From Glycine soja (Eukaryota > Streptophyta > Magnoliopsida > Fabales > Fabaceae): a stretch of DNA of 64,000 nucleotides. Location: assembly GCF_004193775.1 (NCBI RefSeq), contig NC_041003.1, forward strand, positions 29,564,263 through 29,628,262, written 5' to 3'. A model generated the notes under the pieces. It did no database searches. It was given only the letters and a program-made list of their open reading frames with translations, and was not told where the DNA came from. Made by a program: the position numbers and the translations under genes. Shown piece after piece: positions 35,300-48,563 of the stretch (position 1 is its first letter; the number at the start of each line of letters is the position of its first letter).

Positions 35300-36957
35300 A
35301 TGGACGAAGATTAGTGGATATATGACAACATAATGTCTAAAGAAGTTAATATGAATGAAAAAAATGGATAAGAACCTGGTGTGTTTGAAAATGTTGATTA
35401 TTCTGATGCCTTCAATACTTCTCAGGTATTGATTATGATTTGTATTTCGTTAAAGTAAATAAATAAATGTCCCTTAAAGACTAAACATATATTATCCCTT
35501 TTGTAGGTGTTTACTACCCATGATGATATTTTGCATTGGACTCGCTTTGTTGCGTATGATATTGATTATGAGGTCAGACACAGATACTGGAAATAGAGGA
35601 AGGACCTCATATGTTTTAATTGGTTGTGAAAGGAGTGAAAAATATAGTGCATATAGGAAGATTTAGTACGAACAGTTACTAGCAGTAGAAAATGTGAGTG
35701 TCCTTTTAAGCTGTGAGCAAAACCAGTGTTGGGAGGTGAATGATGGATGGTAAAGTTAATATGTGAGAGTCATAATCATGCATTGGTTAATATGTCAGAG
35801 TCATAATCATGCATTGGTTAAGTCATAATCATGCGTTGGACATCCATATGATGGTCAACTGACTAAGGATAAGAAGATTATTATTGGTGATATGACAAAG
35901 TCAATGATCAAACCAACAAATATTCTTCTAACATTGAAGGAGCATAATGCCAACAGTTCTACAAAAATGAAGCAAGTATACAATGCAAGATATACATATC
36001 ATTCTTCTATAAGAGATAATAATAGTAAAATGCAACAACTAATGAAACTTCTTAAACGGGATCAATATATTTATTGACATAGATTAAAGGATGAAGATGT
36101 TGTATGTGATATATTTTGGAGTCATTCTGATGTAGTGAAATTAACTAATGCCTGTAATTTGACATTTCTCATAGATAATACCTACAAAACAAATAGATAC
36201 AGACTGTTTTTACTTGATATTGTTGGTGTGATACCAACTGGGATGACACTTTTAGTTGCATTTTCCTAATTGGAGGGAGAACGTATAAACAATGTTGTTT
36301 GGACTCTGGAACGGTTTCGAGGTATTTTTCTGAGACGTGATTCAATCCCTCAAGTTATTGTTATTGACAGAGATTCAACATTAATGAATGCAGTGAAAAA
36401 TGTTTTCCCTGAGTCAACCAACTTGTTGTGTCGATTTCACATTGATAAGAATGTGAGTGTGAAGGCAGAATGTAAAACCCTTGTGAGTCAAAAAATGCAT
36501 GAGATTATGTCATGAAAGCATGAGGGAGTCTGGTGGATTGTCCTTTTGAGCAAGAATTCGATGAATGTCTTATAAAATTTGAAATTGCTTGACAAATGTT
36601 TGTTGACTATGTAAAACAAACATGGTTGACTCCCCATAGAGAAAGATTTGTTAAAACATGAACGAGTAAGATGGTGCATATAGGAAACACAACAAGGTAT
36701 GCAAATTGTAAATATATAGTGGTGTTAGGGTTTAGACATAAATGGATAAAAATATTTTTTTTTTACTTGTTTGTGTTTTTCAAATGCAGAGTTGAGTCTG
36801 CACACCAGACCTTAAAGAGATTACTGCAGAATAGTTTTGAAGACTTATGTAGTGTTTGACAAACCATGAACAACATGATCACTCTACAACACACTAAAAT
36901 TAAGACATATTTTGAGACAAGTATACATGTGGTTAGACATGTTTTTAAAATAGTTAT
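35300..36957 (+). pseudogene. MULE transposase pseudogene, same family as the 11-13.5 kb copy
   Basis: Exon 1 (35300-35425) starts MDED then a stop, and ends FNTSQ before GTATT. Exon 2 (from 35507) opens VFTTHDDILHWTRFVAYD, then continues with many lesions: MTKSMIKPTNILLTLKEHNA, RDQYIY then a stop, FLIDNTYKTNRYR, VVWTLERFRGIFLRRD, VIDRDSTLMNAVKNVFPEST, LCRFHIDKNV. After an intron, near 36789, VESAHQTLKRLLQNSFEDLC follows, and similarity fades after HVVRHVFK near 36957. The FAR1-type part, DDE Asp positions and the Glu of VESAH are all recognisable; the SWIM and OTU parts are lost. At least five stops or frameshifts are present, so this copy is much older than the first. Confidence 0.87.
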
Positions 36958-39333
36958 TTTAAAAATAATTAAATAACAAAAAAATTTATACATTCATTTT
37001 TAAATAAACAAAATTCTGTAAATAAATTATTTATTAAATAAAATAATTATTAAAAATCAACTTAAATAAACCAGTATAGTTAAATAAATTTATTTTTAAA
37101 ATAAACAACAATAATTATTTATAAAATGATTAAATAACAACAAAAAATTAATTAAATAAATTAATTTATTAAATTAATAATTTATTAAAAAAACAAAAAT
37201 ACGAATTGAAAATTCGTATAATCCATATTGGCAATCCGTCAATTTGTATGGTCATACGAATTTCCTAAATGGTGAAGATGAACGGAGGGATGAAGGAGGG
37301 GAGATTGTGGAGCAAGGGAGCAAGAACAAGAAAAACAATAGAGGGAAGGGATGGGTGTAGGGGATGCTGGTTTTCAATTTTAAGTGAAGTGTAATTTCGC
37401 CAATTCACTTACTTTGTTGGGTGTAGAAGAAGTTTATGCGGTATAGGAAGAAAATCCCCCTCCTGGGCGTTGGGTACTAGTACTATCAATAAAATATTTT
37501 AGGCAAATGTAATCCAAAATGCCCTTTTGTTCATGTCTCCCCTAATTATCCAAAATGTTAATTACATTAATAATTTTTTAAGAAAATATATTTAAATAAA
37601 AGATATTTGAGATTATAAATGTAGGTCATTGATTTCACAATTCATAGATTGAATCAATGATAGATAGAAAAAAAAAGATCTCGTTCATCTATCTTTTTTT
37701 TTTCTTCCTACTCTCTCTAAAGAGGAATACAATAGACATCCCCTTAGATGTTTATGTATCATTTATCCCCTTTTTTAGTGTTATATCTTATGTGCTCTCT
37801 CTCTAAAAAATGGAGAGAGAAAGAGCAAATGGATCATATCCCCTATATTGAACACTAAATCCTATCAATTGATAGAAAGATCTTCATCAAATACTGGACT
37901 TTGCCTGCTTTTTAGGAATTCCTCATACTCATATCCAAGGAAGCTTACCACAAGCACCCCACCCCATATGACTAGTGACTAGTTGGGGTTCGCCGTTTTA
38001 ATCAAGCAAAGTCGGTATAATATAATAGAAGTAGTAGGGGCTTCATAGCGACTTTCGTTCTAAAGGAAACTAAAGTCATTAATAACTTTCTTTACTTTAT
38101 AATTAATTTTAGTATTGGGATTCACTCGAATTCATCAAAGAAAGAGTGGATCCCAAGTGAATTCTTACACTTCATTTAAAAAAAAAAACACTCAATTCTA
38201 AACTATGCACTTTAATCCTAACTTAGAAAACATCTCATTAATTAATTATGTTACAAAAAATGAATTTTGTTACTCATTATACAATAGTAGTCTAGAATCA
38301 TATAAAACAGTATGGTTTGACCATTGTTCCATGACAATAGTCACGAACTAAAAGCAAATCTTAACAAGTGCAACTTGATATTCAATTACCACAAAAATAA
38401 ACATAGGGAACTAAGAAAAATAGTTGTTGATGTATCTCGAATATCAAACTTTCAAATCCTTTTATAATGTATCTGACTACATTAGAAAAGATTAATAAAT
38501 TATATTTAATTCTCAACTCATTTACAACAAATTAATATAAAATGAAGGCAAATAAAGTTTTACAAATATAATTTTTTATAATCTTTAAAATAGAAATAAT
38601 GAATGATAAACAAATACCATTAAAAAAATATATTCAAATATTTTAACAAAAAGAGATAGAATATAATTATTTCCTTAGTATGAAGACTATAAAAAATAAA
38701 CAATACCATTATTTTCATAAAAATAGTTTAAAAAAATAAAATAAAATGGTTTATCAAAAATAAGAAAGAGATAGACAATACTGAAATATTATTATTTAAT
38801 TCTAAAATAGAAATAGTTATTTTAATTAATAATTTTCTTATAATCCATTATTCTAATACTAATATATATATAAACTTTAAAAGAAAAAAAATGGTGGGGG
38901 CCAATGCACCCCTAACACATAATGTAAGTCCACCCCAGGTGGCAAGTGTATTTAAAACATAGTTCAAAGGTATTTTGGAGTCAAGGTGGATAAAAAAATA
39001 TGGAATCTTGTTGTTGTGATTTGTTGCAATAGGAGATGATAATTTATATGTCTTGATGAAGTTTCTCCCATCATTATTGCCTTTATCATTAAAAATGCAT
39101 AGGGGCATAGATTTTGGATAATTAGGTGAAGCATAAATAAAAGGGCATTTTGGATTATAAGAAATATAAAAAAGGAAAAGAATATATGTTGAATAATTAA
39201 GTCAAATACGAATATCACTAGCCATATTTTAAACCATAAAAACTAAAAGGATTTTTTTTTAAATATACAGACCAGATGAGTAATTACCCATAAAATATGA
39301 GTTAAATAAAAATAAGATATGTATAAGATCATC

Positions 39334-39335
<2 letters not shown>

Positions 39336-39391
<56 letters not shown>
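39336..39391. repeat. (TA)n microsatellite
   Basis: About 28 TA units. Confidence 0.97.
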
Positions 39392-39393
<2 letters not shown>

Positions 39394-42205
39394 TATACCC
39401 CTTTTGTATATCTAAAGATAACATCTTACCTTATAAATATTTGAAGTGGATAAAAAATATCATGATATGAAATAAAATGGATAAGGATCAAATTAATTCA
39501 AAAGTAACTTTTGACAATCAAAATATTAAATATTTTGATGTTATTTTAATGATCACAAATATCAAATTTTAGATGAATTAATCATTTTTTAACGTTGTGT
39601 TATTCCTCAAGTTTTCATCTTCAGACAATAATTTCAAACTTGGTTTTAAAACATGTCTTTGCAAAAATAGATTTATAAATGTTTTCTAAGTCAAAAACGA
39701 ACTATTAAACTCCCATTCTAGTGTGTTCTACGTATTTCATAATTGCATGCCTGTGAAGCTCCATCACTAGCGGATAATAAAGGATGGGATCTAGGGTACT
39801 CACTAAGAATGAAATCAACTACAACCTAGGAATTTGATATTATCTTTGACAATTAGTTTCTAGATGATGAGAAAAATTTCATCAAAACAATATTTCCTAA
39901 ATTTTTGTTTGGGATATTGAGTGAATCCCATCATGAATTTCTCATAGTGGTCAAGTAATAGACACTACAATAGGCTTTGTGAATTGAAAGAGAATGACCT
40001 TTTCAATTTAGCTTAAGAGTTACATCTTGAGGAGTAGACCAACTAGTACATTGATTAACCTCTTCTTTATGTTGCAATCTTATTATGAGTTGTACTTTGT
40101 ATGATATATTGAATCATACATAAATAGGGAGATCATACTCTAAAGTCTAAAGGAAAAACATGATTATCACAAAATGTTTGTTCATTCCTAGCCCACCAAT
40201 TGCGCTCTTGGGAGACTTCGAACATAATCTTCTAGTTGGATATTTGACTTGAAGCTTTTAGTTTGAGGCTATCTAAGAGCCATGTAGACATGATGGGTGA
40301 TGTTGTCTCTCAAGTTTATGCATGTTTTATTTGGTTGATTAATTAGTTTCAATGATTTCACCTTTTGACTTTATATTTCTACTTTCATTGTTTTTTTATT
40401 TGAATTATAATTTTTTTTATCTTTTATTTTAAACGTTGCCCTTGAGTTCTTATTTATGGGTTGTTGCACTTATCTTCAATTATCTTTTTAATTTTCAATT
40501 TTGTATGTTGTTATCGACCTAATTGAATTGATTATTAGATATGTTGATTTGTGTTAATCTAGATTCATTGGATGTTGATATTGAGTATTGTATTTGATTA
40601 ACTTGACATTATATCGATAATTTCATAGTTATACAATTGTTATATTGATTCAATTACTCATTTTATTTATTTCATATTATCATTAGATTGAGTTACCATT
40701 GAATAAAATTGTATTTGATAATTAAATTAAAATTTAAGTACATACTATTAATATCCTATTGTAACCGCAAATGATGTTTTTCAATTATTCATTGGAAATG
40801 AGAGATAAGATTTTACAAACTAAAGTGTTTTCAAAAAAATTTCTTTAAAGGGAAATAAATATTTTGAAAAAGTTCTTGAAGTACACTTACAACAATTGGT
40901 GCTATGATAGATTGATAATTAACCATTTATAAATCTTTTGATTATTTTTTCACTATTTATATTTCTCAAATTTAAACATAATTTAAATTCTCAAATAAAT
41001 ATATAGCATTTGACTTATGATTCATAGGCCAAGTAGAATTAGTAATATATTTCAATACACTTCTTTTAAAACACATTTTTATTATTAATTAAAATTTATT
41101 AATTATAAAATATCCATCAGGCTTAGTTAATAAGAAGTTAGACACATAATTTATGATTTAAATAAATTTCAATCAAATAAATGTGTTTAAAAGGAGTGTT
41201 TTACAAATATTTTTATTTAGATTTTATTCAATATCTAATTAAAAACAAAGTGATAAAATAAATTTGAGAAAGTACTTTGAGCATTTTTTATTTTTTATAC
41301 ATGATGATGATTTGTTACCTTAATCAAATGAACCATGCATCATAATATAATTGATCAATGTATCTATGACCTACAAATGAGGAAGGAAGTATGATCCTCT
41401 TTCCTTTATTTAATTCTTGTGTTTTACTTTGATCATAAGATTGATGTAAATATTATTTCTCCATTGTTAATTATTTGCGTCTCAATATAAAATTAATCTT
41501 TCAAATTTCATAATTGTATATCCATCAACTACAAATTGTTGAAAAAGTTTCATGTATCTCAACAATGTTTGTGCTCCATCTATCTTGAATTGAATTCAAA
41601 AGTCAAGAATGAAATCCTCTTATAGTATGGATTATTTTGTTTTTTTGTTTTTTTTTTTACATTTTGAGAACAATGTTTATCTCTATAAGTGTGTTACACA
41701 GAAGTCATGTACCCAACTTTGTCCAAAGAAAATTATAATAGTCATTGTAAATAAAATTTTGTACACAAAACTCATTAATTCTATATACTTTACTACTTTA
41801 TATCTCCATTATTATGTTTATATTAGTTAGAATATTAACATCATAAGCACAACTACTACAAAAAACAAAGATAAATTATATTTTCTTCCATCTATGACCA
41901 TATCAAAGATGAGTTTTAATTCGAGATCGTTTATGGGTGCAACTTCATATCTTCCCTTTGTCATTCTAAATGATTTAACTATTACATTGTACTCATCAAA
42001 CATAACTTTTAATTTCATCATAATATAAGAATCTAGATTTTTTTAAAATTTGTATTTGTTCATATTCTTGTTAGTAAGACCTTAATTATCAAACTTGTCC
42101 TTATAAATAAAATTGTTAAAGAAACATTAGGTATAATATGATGAGAAATTAGAAGCATGAAAATTATTAATATTTATCTTAATCCTTTAATCATATTATG
42201 CATCT

Positions 42206-42207
<2 letters not shown>

Positions 42208-42243
<36 letters not shown>
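42208..42243. repeat. (TA)n microsatellite
   Basis: About 18 TA units. Confidence 0.95.
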
Positions 42244-42245
<2 letters not shown>

Positions 42246-42889
42246 AAAGTTGTGCAAACTTTACATTATCATCATGAATAGGTAACAAACTCCCAAAAAA
42301 ATGACATGATCACCCATTTATTTACATGAAGGTGGCTGCTTACCATTGTTATGTTTTGCTGCTGGTAATGTGAAAGGAAACATCATGTTATATATATGTT
42401 CAATTATGTTATTAAAAATTCTTGCTAATAGTTGAACATTGGTAAAAAAAAAAAAAATACTTGAAACAATTGGAGGATCGTTTAAAAGTGAAATTTGAGC
42501 TTTCTAAGAGAACAACGAGTTAAAAATTTGGAGTTGTAGTATTTTTGTTTTAATCTTTTTTATTCTCTTTTGATACCACAAATATATCCCACAACATTTA
42601 CATACAAAAGAAATATTTATAATATAAATATATCTTTCAAAGAGAAAATAAATGGATAAATATTCAATATGATAGTAGGCATATTTTTTGGTTTAATATT
42701 ATATACAATGCCTATATTAGGCAATCCATTATCTATGTGATCTCCAATTTTGCTAACATCAGCTTCGTCCGGAACATGCATTTGTAGCTAGTCGATCCCC
42801 AACACAAAATCCACAAACCTTAATTTTTTTTCCTTGGCCTAAGGGAGTACATTATGAACAAACTATAATAAAAAATTATGTAGAACAAC

Positions 42890-43256
42890 TTATAATTGTT
42901 ATTAGTTTTTTTTATATACAAATCTAATTGTTATTATAATGGTACAAAGATAATTGCTATTATAAAACTGATCCTTAATCTAATTGTTATTTTGTTAAAA
43001 ATATAATTGTTATTATAATGGTGCAAAGATAATTGTTATTACAAATATAATTATTAATCTATTTGTTATTTTTTTTTATAAATCTAATTGTTATTATTTT
43101 CTTACAAATCTAATTGCTATTATAATGGTGCAAAGATGATTGTTATTACAAATATAATTCTTAATCTAGATGTTCTTATTATTTCTTACAAATAAGATTA
43201 TTATTATAATAATGCAAAGATAATTGTTATTACAAATCTAATTCTTATTATTTAAG
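42890..43256. repeat. Degenerate tandem repeat with TAATTGTTATTA core
   Basis: The words AATTGTTATTATAATGG, TGCAAAGATAATTG, TTACAAATATAATT and TAATCTAATTGTTATT recur in the same order at least four times with variable spacing of roughly 80-100 bases. It directly precedes the MITE at 43282 but is not part of it, since the target duplication separates them. Confidence 0.7.
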
Positions 43257-43272
43257 ATACAGATGCAACCAT

Positions 43273-43870
43273 TATCAAATAGGCTTAATTGCAAAAAGAG
43301 TCATCCTATTTTTCCCATTTTACTAAATCGGCCCCCCTATTTTTTAATTCCTTACCAGAGTCTTCCTATTTTTCAAAATTCACTGTCTGAGTCCCCAGAG
43401 GAAAAATTAAACGTTGACCGTTAACTTATTTTACACATCTTACATTCTCGTTGCTCAGTTTAGGTTCATGTTGCTGATTTTGGGAATTAAGGATTTTTGG
43501 TAATGTAGGTTAGGGATTTTGGGTGGATAAAGTTTACGTTTTGGGGTTGAGATAATTGTTTCTGAGATAATTGTTAGTTACCTAATTACTGATAAGTGTA
43601 AATTGAAAATAACATAAATAATCAATCACTTTGGTTACCAATAATAATATTTTCTAAATACATAAATACCTCTTAAACAATCAATTATATGCGAACACGT
43701 GATAGTTAATGTTCTAAGCTAACAACCAATATTCAATTTTTCCTCTACGGATTGAGATAGTGAATTTTGAAAAGTAGGAGAACTTCAATAGTGAATTAAA
43801 AAATAAGGTGATTGATTTAGTGAAATGAGAAAAATAGGGAAACACCTTTTGCAATTAAGCATATCAAATA
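43273..43870. mobile_element. Mutator-type MITE with long inverted ends and 9-bp target duplication
   Basis: The element is 43282-43861 (580 bp). The left end GGCTTAATTGCAAAAAG and the inverse of the right end TGCTTAATTGCAAAAGG start inverted repeats of about 130 bases (through CAAAATTCACT on both sides). TATCAAATA flanks it at 43273-43281 and 43862-43870. Long inverted ends with a 9-bp duplication indicate the Mutator superfamily. There is no open frame inside; the centre is AT-rich. Confidence 0.88.
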
Positions 43871-44440
43871 TTGTTATTGTTAAGTCATAAGATGAATTAG
43901 GACCCATAATTAGTTTTGATTAAATGTAAATAAATATTGAAATTAGAAATTGCGTCTTATATGCCATCAGACAATAACATTGATTCTGCATTTGATTCAT
44001 TAGACAAATGTTAGTATCTAAAAACATTTAAGATTGAGTTAATGCTCTAATATGTAAGATTGTGTTTTTAGGAAATCTCATTATTTTTCCTAGAATTTGT
44101 CGAATTGAAGAAAGAGAAGGGAGCTTTAAAGTTCAAAATCCTCTTCATTCTCAAGAGACACACCCTTGTTGCAGTATGGTCATATTTGTAAAATAGTTGA
44201 TGGGATAACTCAATCCAGCTAGAGAAGTGTTGCTTAAGGAAGATAAACAAAGCTTTTTATCAACATGGAGTTGACTAACATTAGATGCTCACATTTAATG
44301 CCCCGCTTACCTCAAGCATCAAACACAATATTAGACTAAAGGAAAAATGTTTTTTAGAGACAATGGACTCCGTTTCAAAGACAACATTCACATCCTTAAG
44401 AGATAATGGTCATATTGCATGAAGATTATAAATATGAAAA
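43871..44440. other. Intergenic, no gene recognised
   Basis: Moderately AT-rich; no supported feature. Confidence 0.5.
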
Positions 44441-47400
44441 GTGATAACCACTAATTATGAGTATATTTTGGACTTAAATTATATAGGAATTTGTAATTTT
44501 TCTCTCTTAATTTTTCCTTTTTGAGCAAATAATTGTTAAATTAACATCATTTAAGTTTTTGTGCATAAAATATTAAAAGTGATGAATTTATGATGCTTAG
44601 TGAGTAAAATAAAGCCCATGAAAATGAGTTAATTAAGGAAAACAAAGATAATTAAGGAAAAAAGACTAATTGAGGAAAGCAGTATGACACCCTCTACCCC
44701 ACACATATATGTACTAATAATAAAAGAAATAATTAAAAAAAATTAAACTTAATTCAAGTTTTTAAAACATATTTAAATACAAGCCTTTCAAGAGGGTACC
44801 AGGCTCACATTCACCTTTCTAACATCATCATAAAACTTTTCTAAATAAATAATAAATTCACTTCGGCTTAAACAAGACCGTCTATAAAATCCTATACCCC
44901 AATGTCACATCCTATCAGAGCGTTGTGTCCCGACGTCCTTCAGCACATGGTTCCTTAAAGAAATTCACCTAGTCATCTGCTCCCTCAAATACAAAGTTAT
45001 GATCATCACAGGATCCAAACACAAACAACACACGGGGAGTGAGTTATCACATTCCTAACTAATAGAGAAACAAGACAACTAGATATACATATCATACAAA
45101 CCAAATAAAACTTAGTTACACGTAATTCACATAATTCCATCACTTTGTCATTCAAAGTTCACTTTTCAATCATCAATCACATTACACAAGAATCACATGC
45201 TCTGATCAAGACATAATAACACATCAATTTCATAATAAACAATTAGCAAGCGCATGAGACAGTTATGCTAAGACTCAAGCCTATATGCAATGTGGTACCA
45301 TGTAAGTGAAAAACCACCCTGGGGCGCTTAGGAGTACATAACAAGACACACCACACAATGAGTTTGTCAGGTCACTCTCACTAAGTAAGATCATAGGGAG
45401 ACTAGTCAGGGTCACGATGTTTTGCGAGAATGCTCCAACCATATGGGATCAGCATATGCTTAAAGGAGCACTCAAACCCGGTGACCCCCAAGGCCTATAC
45501 TCCGAAGAGTCCGTCAGGGCCTCTCCCTCCTGATTCAGGTCCAACCCCTAAAATCATTTTAGCACACAGACACTGCTCGTGAATTATACAATACTCATGA
45601 CCTCACACTCGTGTGTTAAACACGTACAACATATTGCGCTACAATTTAACACTGGTTCCTAAATAGGAAACATACACTTTCTCTTTAACACTGGTTCCTA
45701 AATAGGAAACCTACACTTTCTCTTTAACACTGCGCATTTACACTTTTCTCAAGATAACACTGGTCGAGTTATTGTACAATTCACAGCTTACAACACAAAT
45801 AATGTCATATCAAGAGTTAATCACACACTTATTTACAACCAAAACTCATTCACAATTTCACATCTTATAATATTACAATCCACCATCACATGTTTTCACG
45901 TATCTCACAATTCAACACATGTTCTACTTTAAACTTTTACTCAATCTCAATAACAATATTATAATCTCAAGGCAACATATTATTCCATAATTCATCACAT
46001 ATTTCATTTATAAACACTGCTCATGAATTATACAATACCACAACCTCACACTCATGTTTCAAACATGTTTAACACAATTGCGCTACAATTTAACACTAGT
46101 TCCTAACTAGGAACCTACACTTTCTCTTTAACACTGCGCATAAATACTAGTCGGGTTATTGTATAATTCATAGCTCACAATATAATTAATGTAACATCAA
46201 GTGTTAAACACATCCACTCATTCACAATCGAATATCATGTCCACAATTTAACATCTCATAATATCACATCAATCATCTCATTTTTACATGTATCTCGCAA
46301 ATTGACACATTCAACTTTGTATTACTCAATCTTCACTATAATATTATAATACCATTATAATAACTTATTACACCTTATAACTCATACACATCACACAATA
46401 ATAATATTTGCATGATACATAACGTATATATGTATATGTATATGGTAAATTAAACTACATTGTTTTTAATCAAAGGATTTCTATAACAATTAATTTAATA
46501 TTACATCAAAAGAAATTACCACTAAACATTAACCTTACAATTTTCTTTAATTTATTATTCTAGTATTACAATAATTATATACACATAACATGTTGATCAT
46601 CGTCGTAGAAAAATTAGAACAAGATAATAATTTGTATAAAATAAGTCATTGAATAATATTATTTAAAATATAATTTACGTTAATAAAAAGAGCTTAATTT
46701 TTCTAAGGGGTTCACACTCAACACAAGAACACATCAATTTCATAGCAATTTCTCATTGGGACATCAATTGATTCGTCAAACATATATAATTCACTGTAAT
46801 AATTAAAAGGATAAAATGAAAATTGCAAAAATATCCCAAAACTCATTCCAATTGATATCTCTAAGGATCCCTACACATGTTCTCACTAATCTCCAATTGT
46901 GAATAACTCATCCCTTACCTCTGAGCGGACTCACGTGTCTTCAGCCAGCGATAGCAGCATCTTTAGCGTTTCCCTGAGATTCCTTCAAGTTATTCCTTCG
47001 GCTGCTCCGATAGAATTCCCAAATGTTAGAGAGACGGAGAAGAGATTGAAACCTCCACTTGTACTGTCTTCATGCGATTAATTTTTCTCCCCCCACGAAT
47101 GTTATTTCAAAAATCCCAACGGTGGAAGTGTGCGTAATTGAATTTCAAACAGCATATTCAAATTTCATGAAAATCCAACGGTTAACGAAATCGGGATCAT
47201 AGTTTTACCGAGACAATTTTGGGTTTCTGCGGGGAATTAAAAGGCTACAATGCGAAGGGTTTTCCTATAAGATCAGACATGATTTTGAAATTCCCAATGG
47301 TGAGAATTCTCGTAATTGGGTTGTGAACCTGGTGTTTAAATTTCACGACGATCCAACGGTGAATAAGTCCAAGATCGTCGTTTTTCTGAGACAGGTTTAG

Positions 47401-48563
47401 TGAGCTGCGGGAAAAAGAAAGGGTTTTGAAAGGAGAAAGGGAAAAACAAAAATGAGAGGCAGAGGAGTCAGTCTGAAAAACCTAGCATGTTGCTATTTAT
47501 AGCTAGGGACATTTATGACCTATTATTTACTCTATTTATTTATTTATATTATTTTTACTAAAAATTTTTTAAAATTTATTTATGAAAAAAATGGGATGTT
47601 ACAAGCAGGGCTCATTAAGGATAGAAGAATGATTAATAAAAGTAAAGGTACTTAGTGCAAAAAGCCCGTTAATCTGCACCTATAAAAGAAGAAGAGAGAA
47701 AAAGGAAAAGACACCCAAAAATTCCAAGAGTATACAATTCCTTATAGAAGACAAATGTTAGAAGGAGAAACAAACATTGGGGGACATTGCTTCCCTCCAT
47801 TCCCTTTATTATCTTTTCAACCTTTACTAAATATCTCATTCTTGCAATTGTAAAGCCTCCATGACAATGAGAGACTAAACTCCCTTTGTTGGGAACTTGA
47901 CAGCCAACTACTCTTGATGTAATTTCTCTTCCTATCTATTTATGAAAATTTCATTTGCATTATCTTAAATATTGTTGTTTGTGGCTTGATCACCCATTTG
48001 CATGGTAAGTTTTAGGGGTAGCGTTGGGAAACGTTATTTTCTAATAGAATTGGGAAATGATATATCAATAAAGTTATCACTAGCGATAGGTTGATATTTG
48101 TTTAGCCTGTTATACATGTATATTCTTAATGCAATTTACTATTTTAGCTCTGCAAAGAGATTTGGAATAAAAAATAGATAAATTAGGCTCTTTCATGCGG
48201 GGGACCAAAGTTAGAATATATTAGTAAATGCATGTGTAAATTGAAATATTTATAAATAGAGAAAAATCCTTAATCAAAGAGTAGTTTTCGTAGGCTAAGT
48301 TCTCAATATTCTCATCTTCTAAATTTACTTATACAATATTATTGGGTTCTCTAATCTTTCTATCTTTTAATTTAAATTCTTCTTTATTTTCTCTTCTTGT
48401 TTAATTTTTTTTTCAATTTAAATTATTGTTTTTCTACAACCTTTATAAATCTTTTTCTTAATCAAATATTCATCTACATAAGTACAAACAAAGTTTCTGT
48501 GGATATGATACTCAAACTTCGGTTTTAACTTTACTACTTGAGACGAATTAGTGCACTTATCAA
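44441..48563. repeat. Candidate older LTR-like repeat, split by the solo LTR inside it
   Basis: TGATAACCACTAATTATGAG at 44441 and TTAGTGCACTTATCA ending at 48563 form TGATAA...TTATCA termini. Removing the nested 44683-47603 insertion leaves about 1.2 kb with the CCTATAAAAGAAG TATA-like word near 47681. A clean 5-bp target duplication is not visible (AAAAG occurs before the start and again 11 bases after the end), so the call rests on termini and context only. Confidence 0.4.
44678..47608 (-). mobile_element. Solo LTR, ~2.9 kb, Ty3/gypsy-like, with target duplication AGCAG
   Basis: The LTR is 44683-47603; AGCAG flanks it at 44678-44682 and 47604-47608. On the minus strand it begins TGTAACATCCCATTTTT and ends GGGGTAGAGGGTGTCATA; the expected terminal CA has apparently become TA. 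A minus-strand TATA box (CTATAAATAG) at 47493-47502 supports this orientation. No primer site, polypurine tract or coding region is present, so the internal part and other LTR were lost, most likely by LTR-LTR recombination. Inside, blocks with TTTAACACTGGTTCCTAAAT are tandemly repeated near 45646 and 45691 and again near 46092, with CACTGCTCGTGAATTATACAAT-like words near 45570 and 46016. Frames within are short and unsupported. Confidence 0.82.

Larger units (their letters stand above)
33581..37468 (+). mobile_element. Second, degenerate Mutator-like element
   Basis: The left end GCCCTCTGGGGGATTTC with TTTTACACCCAAC (33581-33610) is mirrored at the right by GTTGGGTGTAGAAG and GAAAATCCCCCTCCTGGGC (37417-37468), giving imperfect terminal inverted repeats. 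Inside both ends are AATTCGTAT and AATCCGTATG-like words (33867-33985 and 37200-37262). Between them is a plus-strand MULE transposase pseudogene (35300-36957), a hAT-type insertion (34718-35195) and a (TA)n run. A 9-bp target duplication could not be shown, so the exact borders are approximate. Confidence 0.65.
36958..43281. other. AT-rich intergenic DNA, no gene recognised
   Basis: No supported gene. 37680-37860 has CT/GA-rich palindromic sequence (CTCTCTCTCTAAAAAATGGAGAGAGAAAGAG region). 37900-38070 is of unusually high complexity and may be organelle-derived. The remainder is AT-rich; frames there are short and unrelated to known proteins. Confidence 0.5.

Noticed and set aside
40190..40320. 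Possible LINE reverse-transcriptase fragment near 40.2 kb
   Set aside because: The higher-complexity stretch gives no consistent frame or RT motif on either strand.
46899..47081. 60-codon plus-strand frame in the solo LTR
   Set aside because: Short, unsupported and antisense to the LTR direction.
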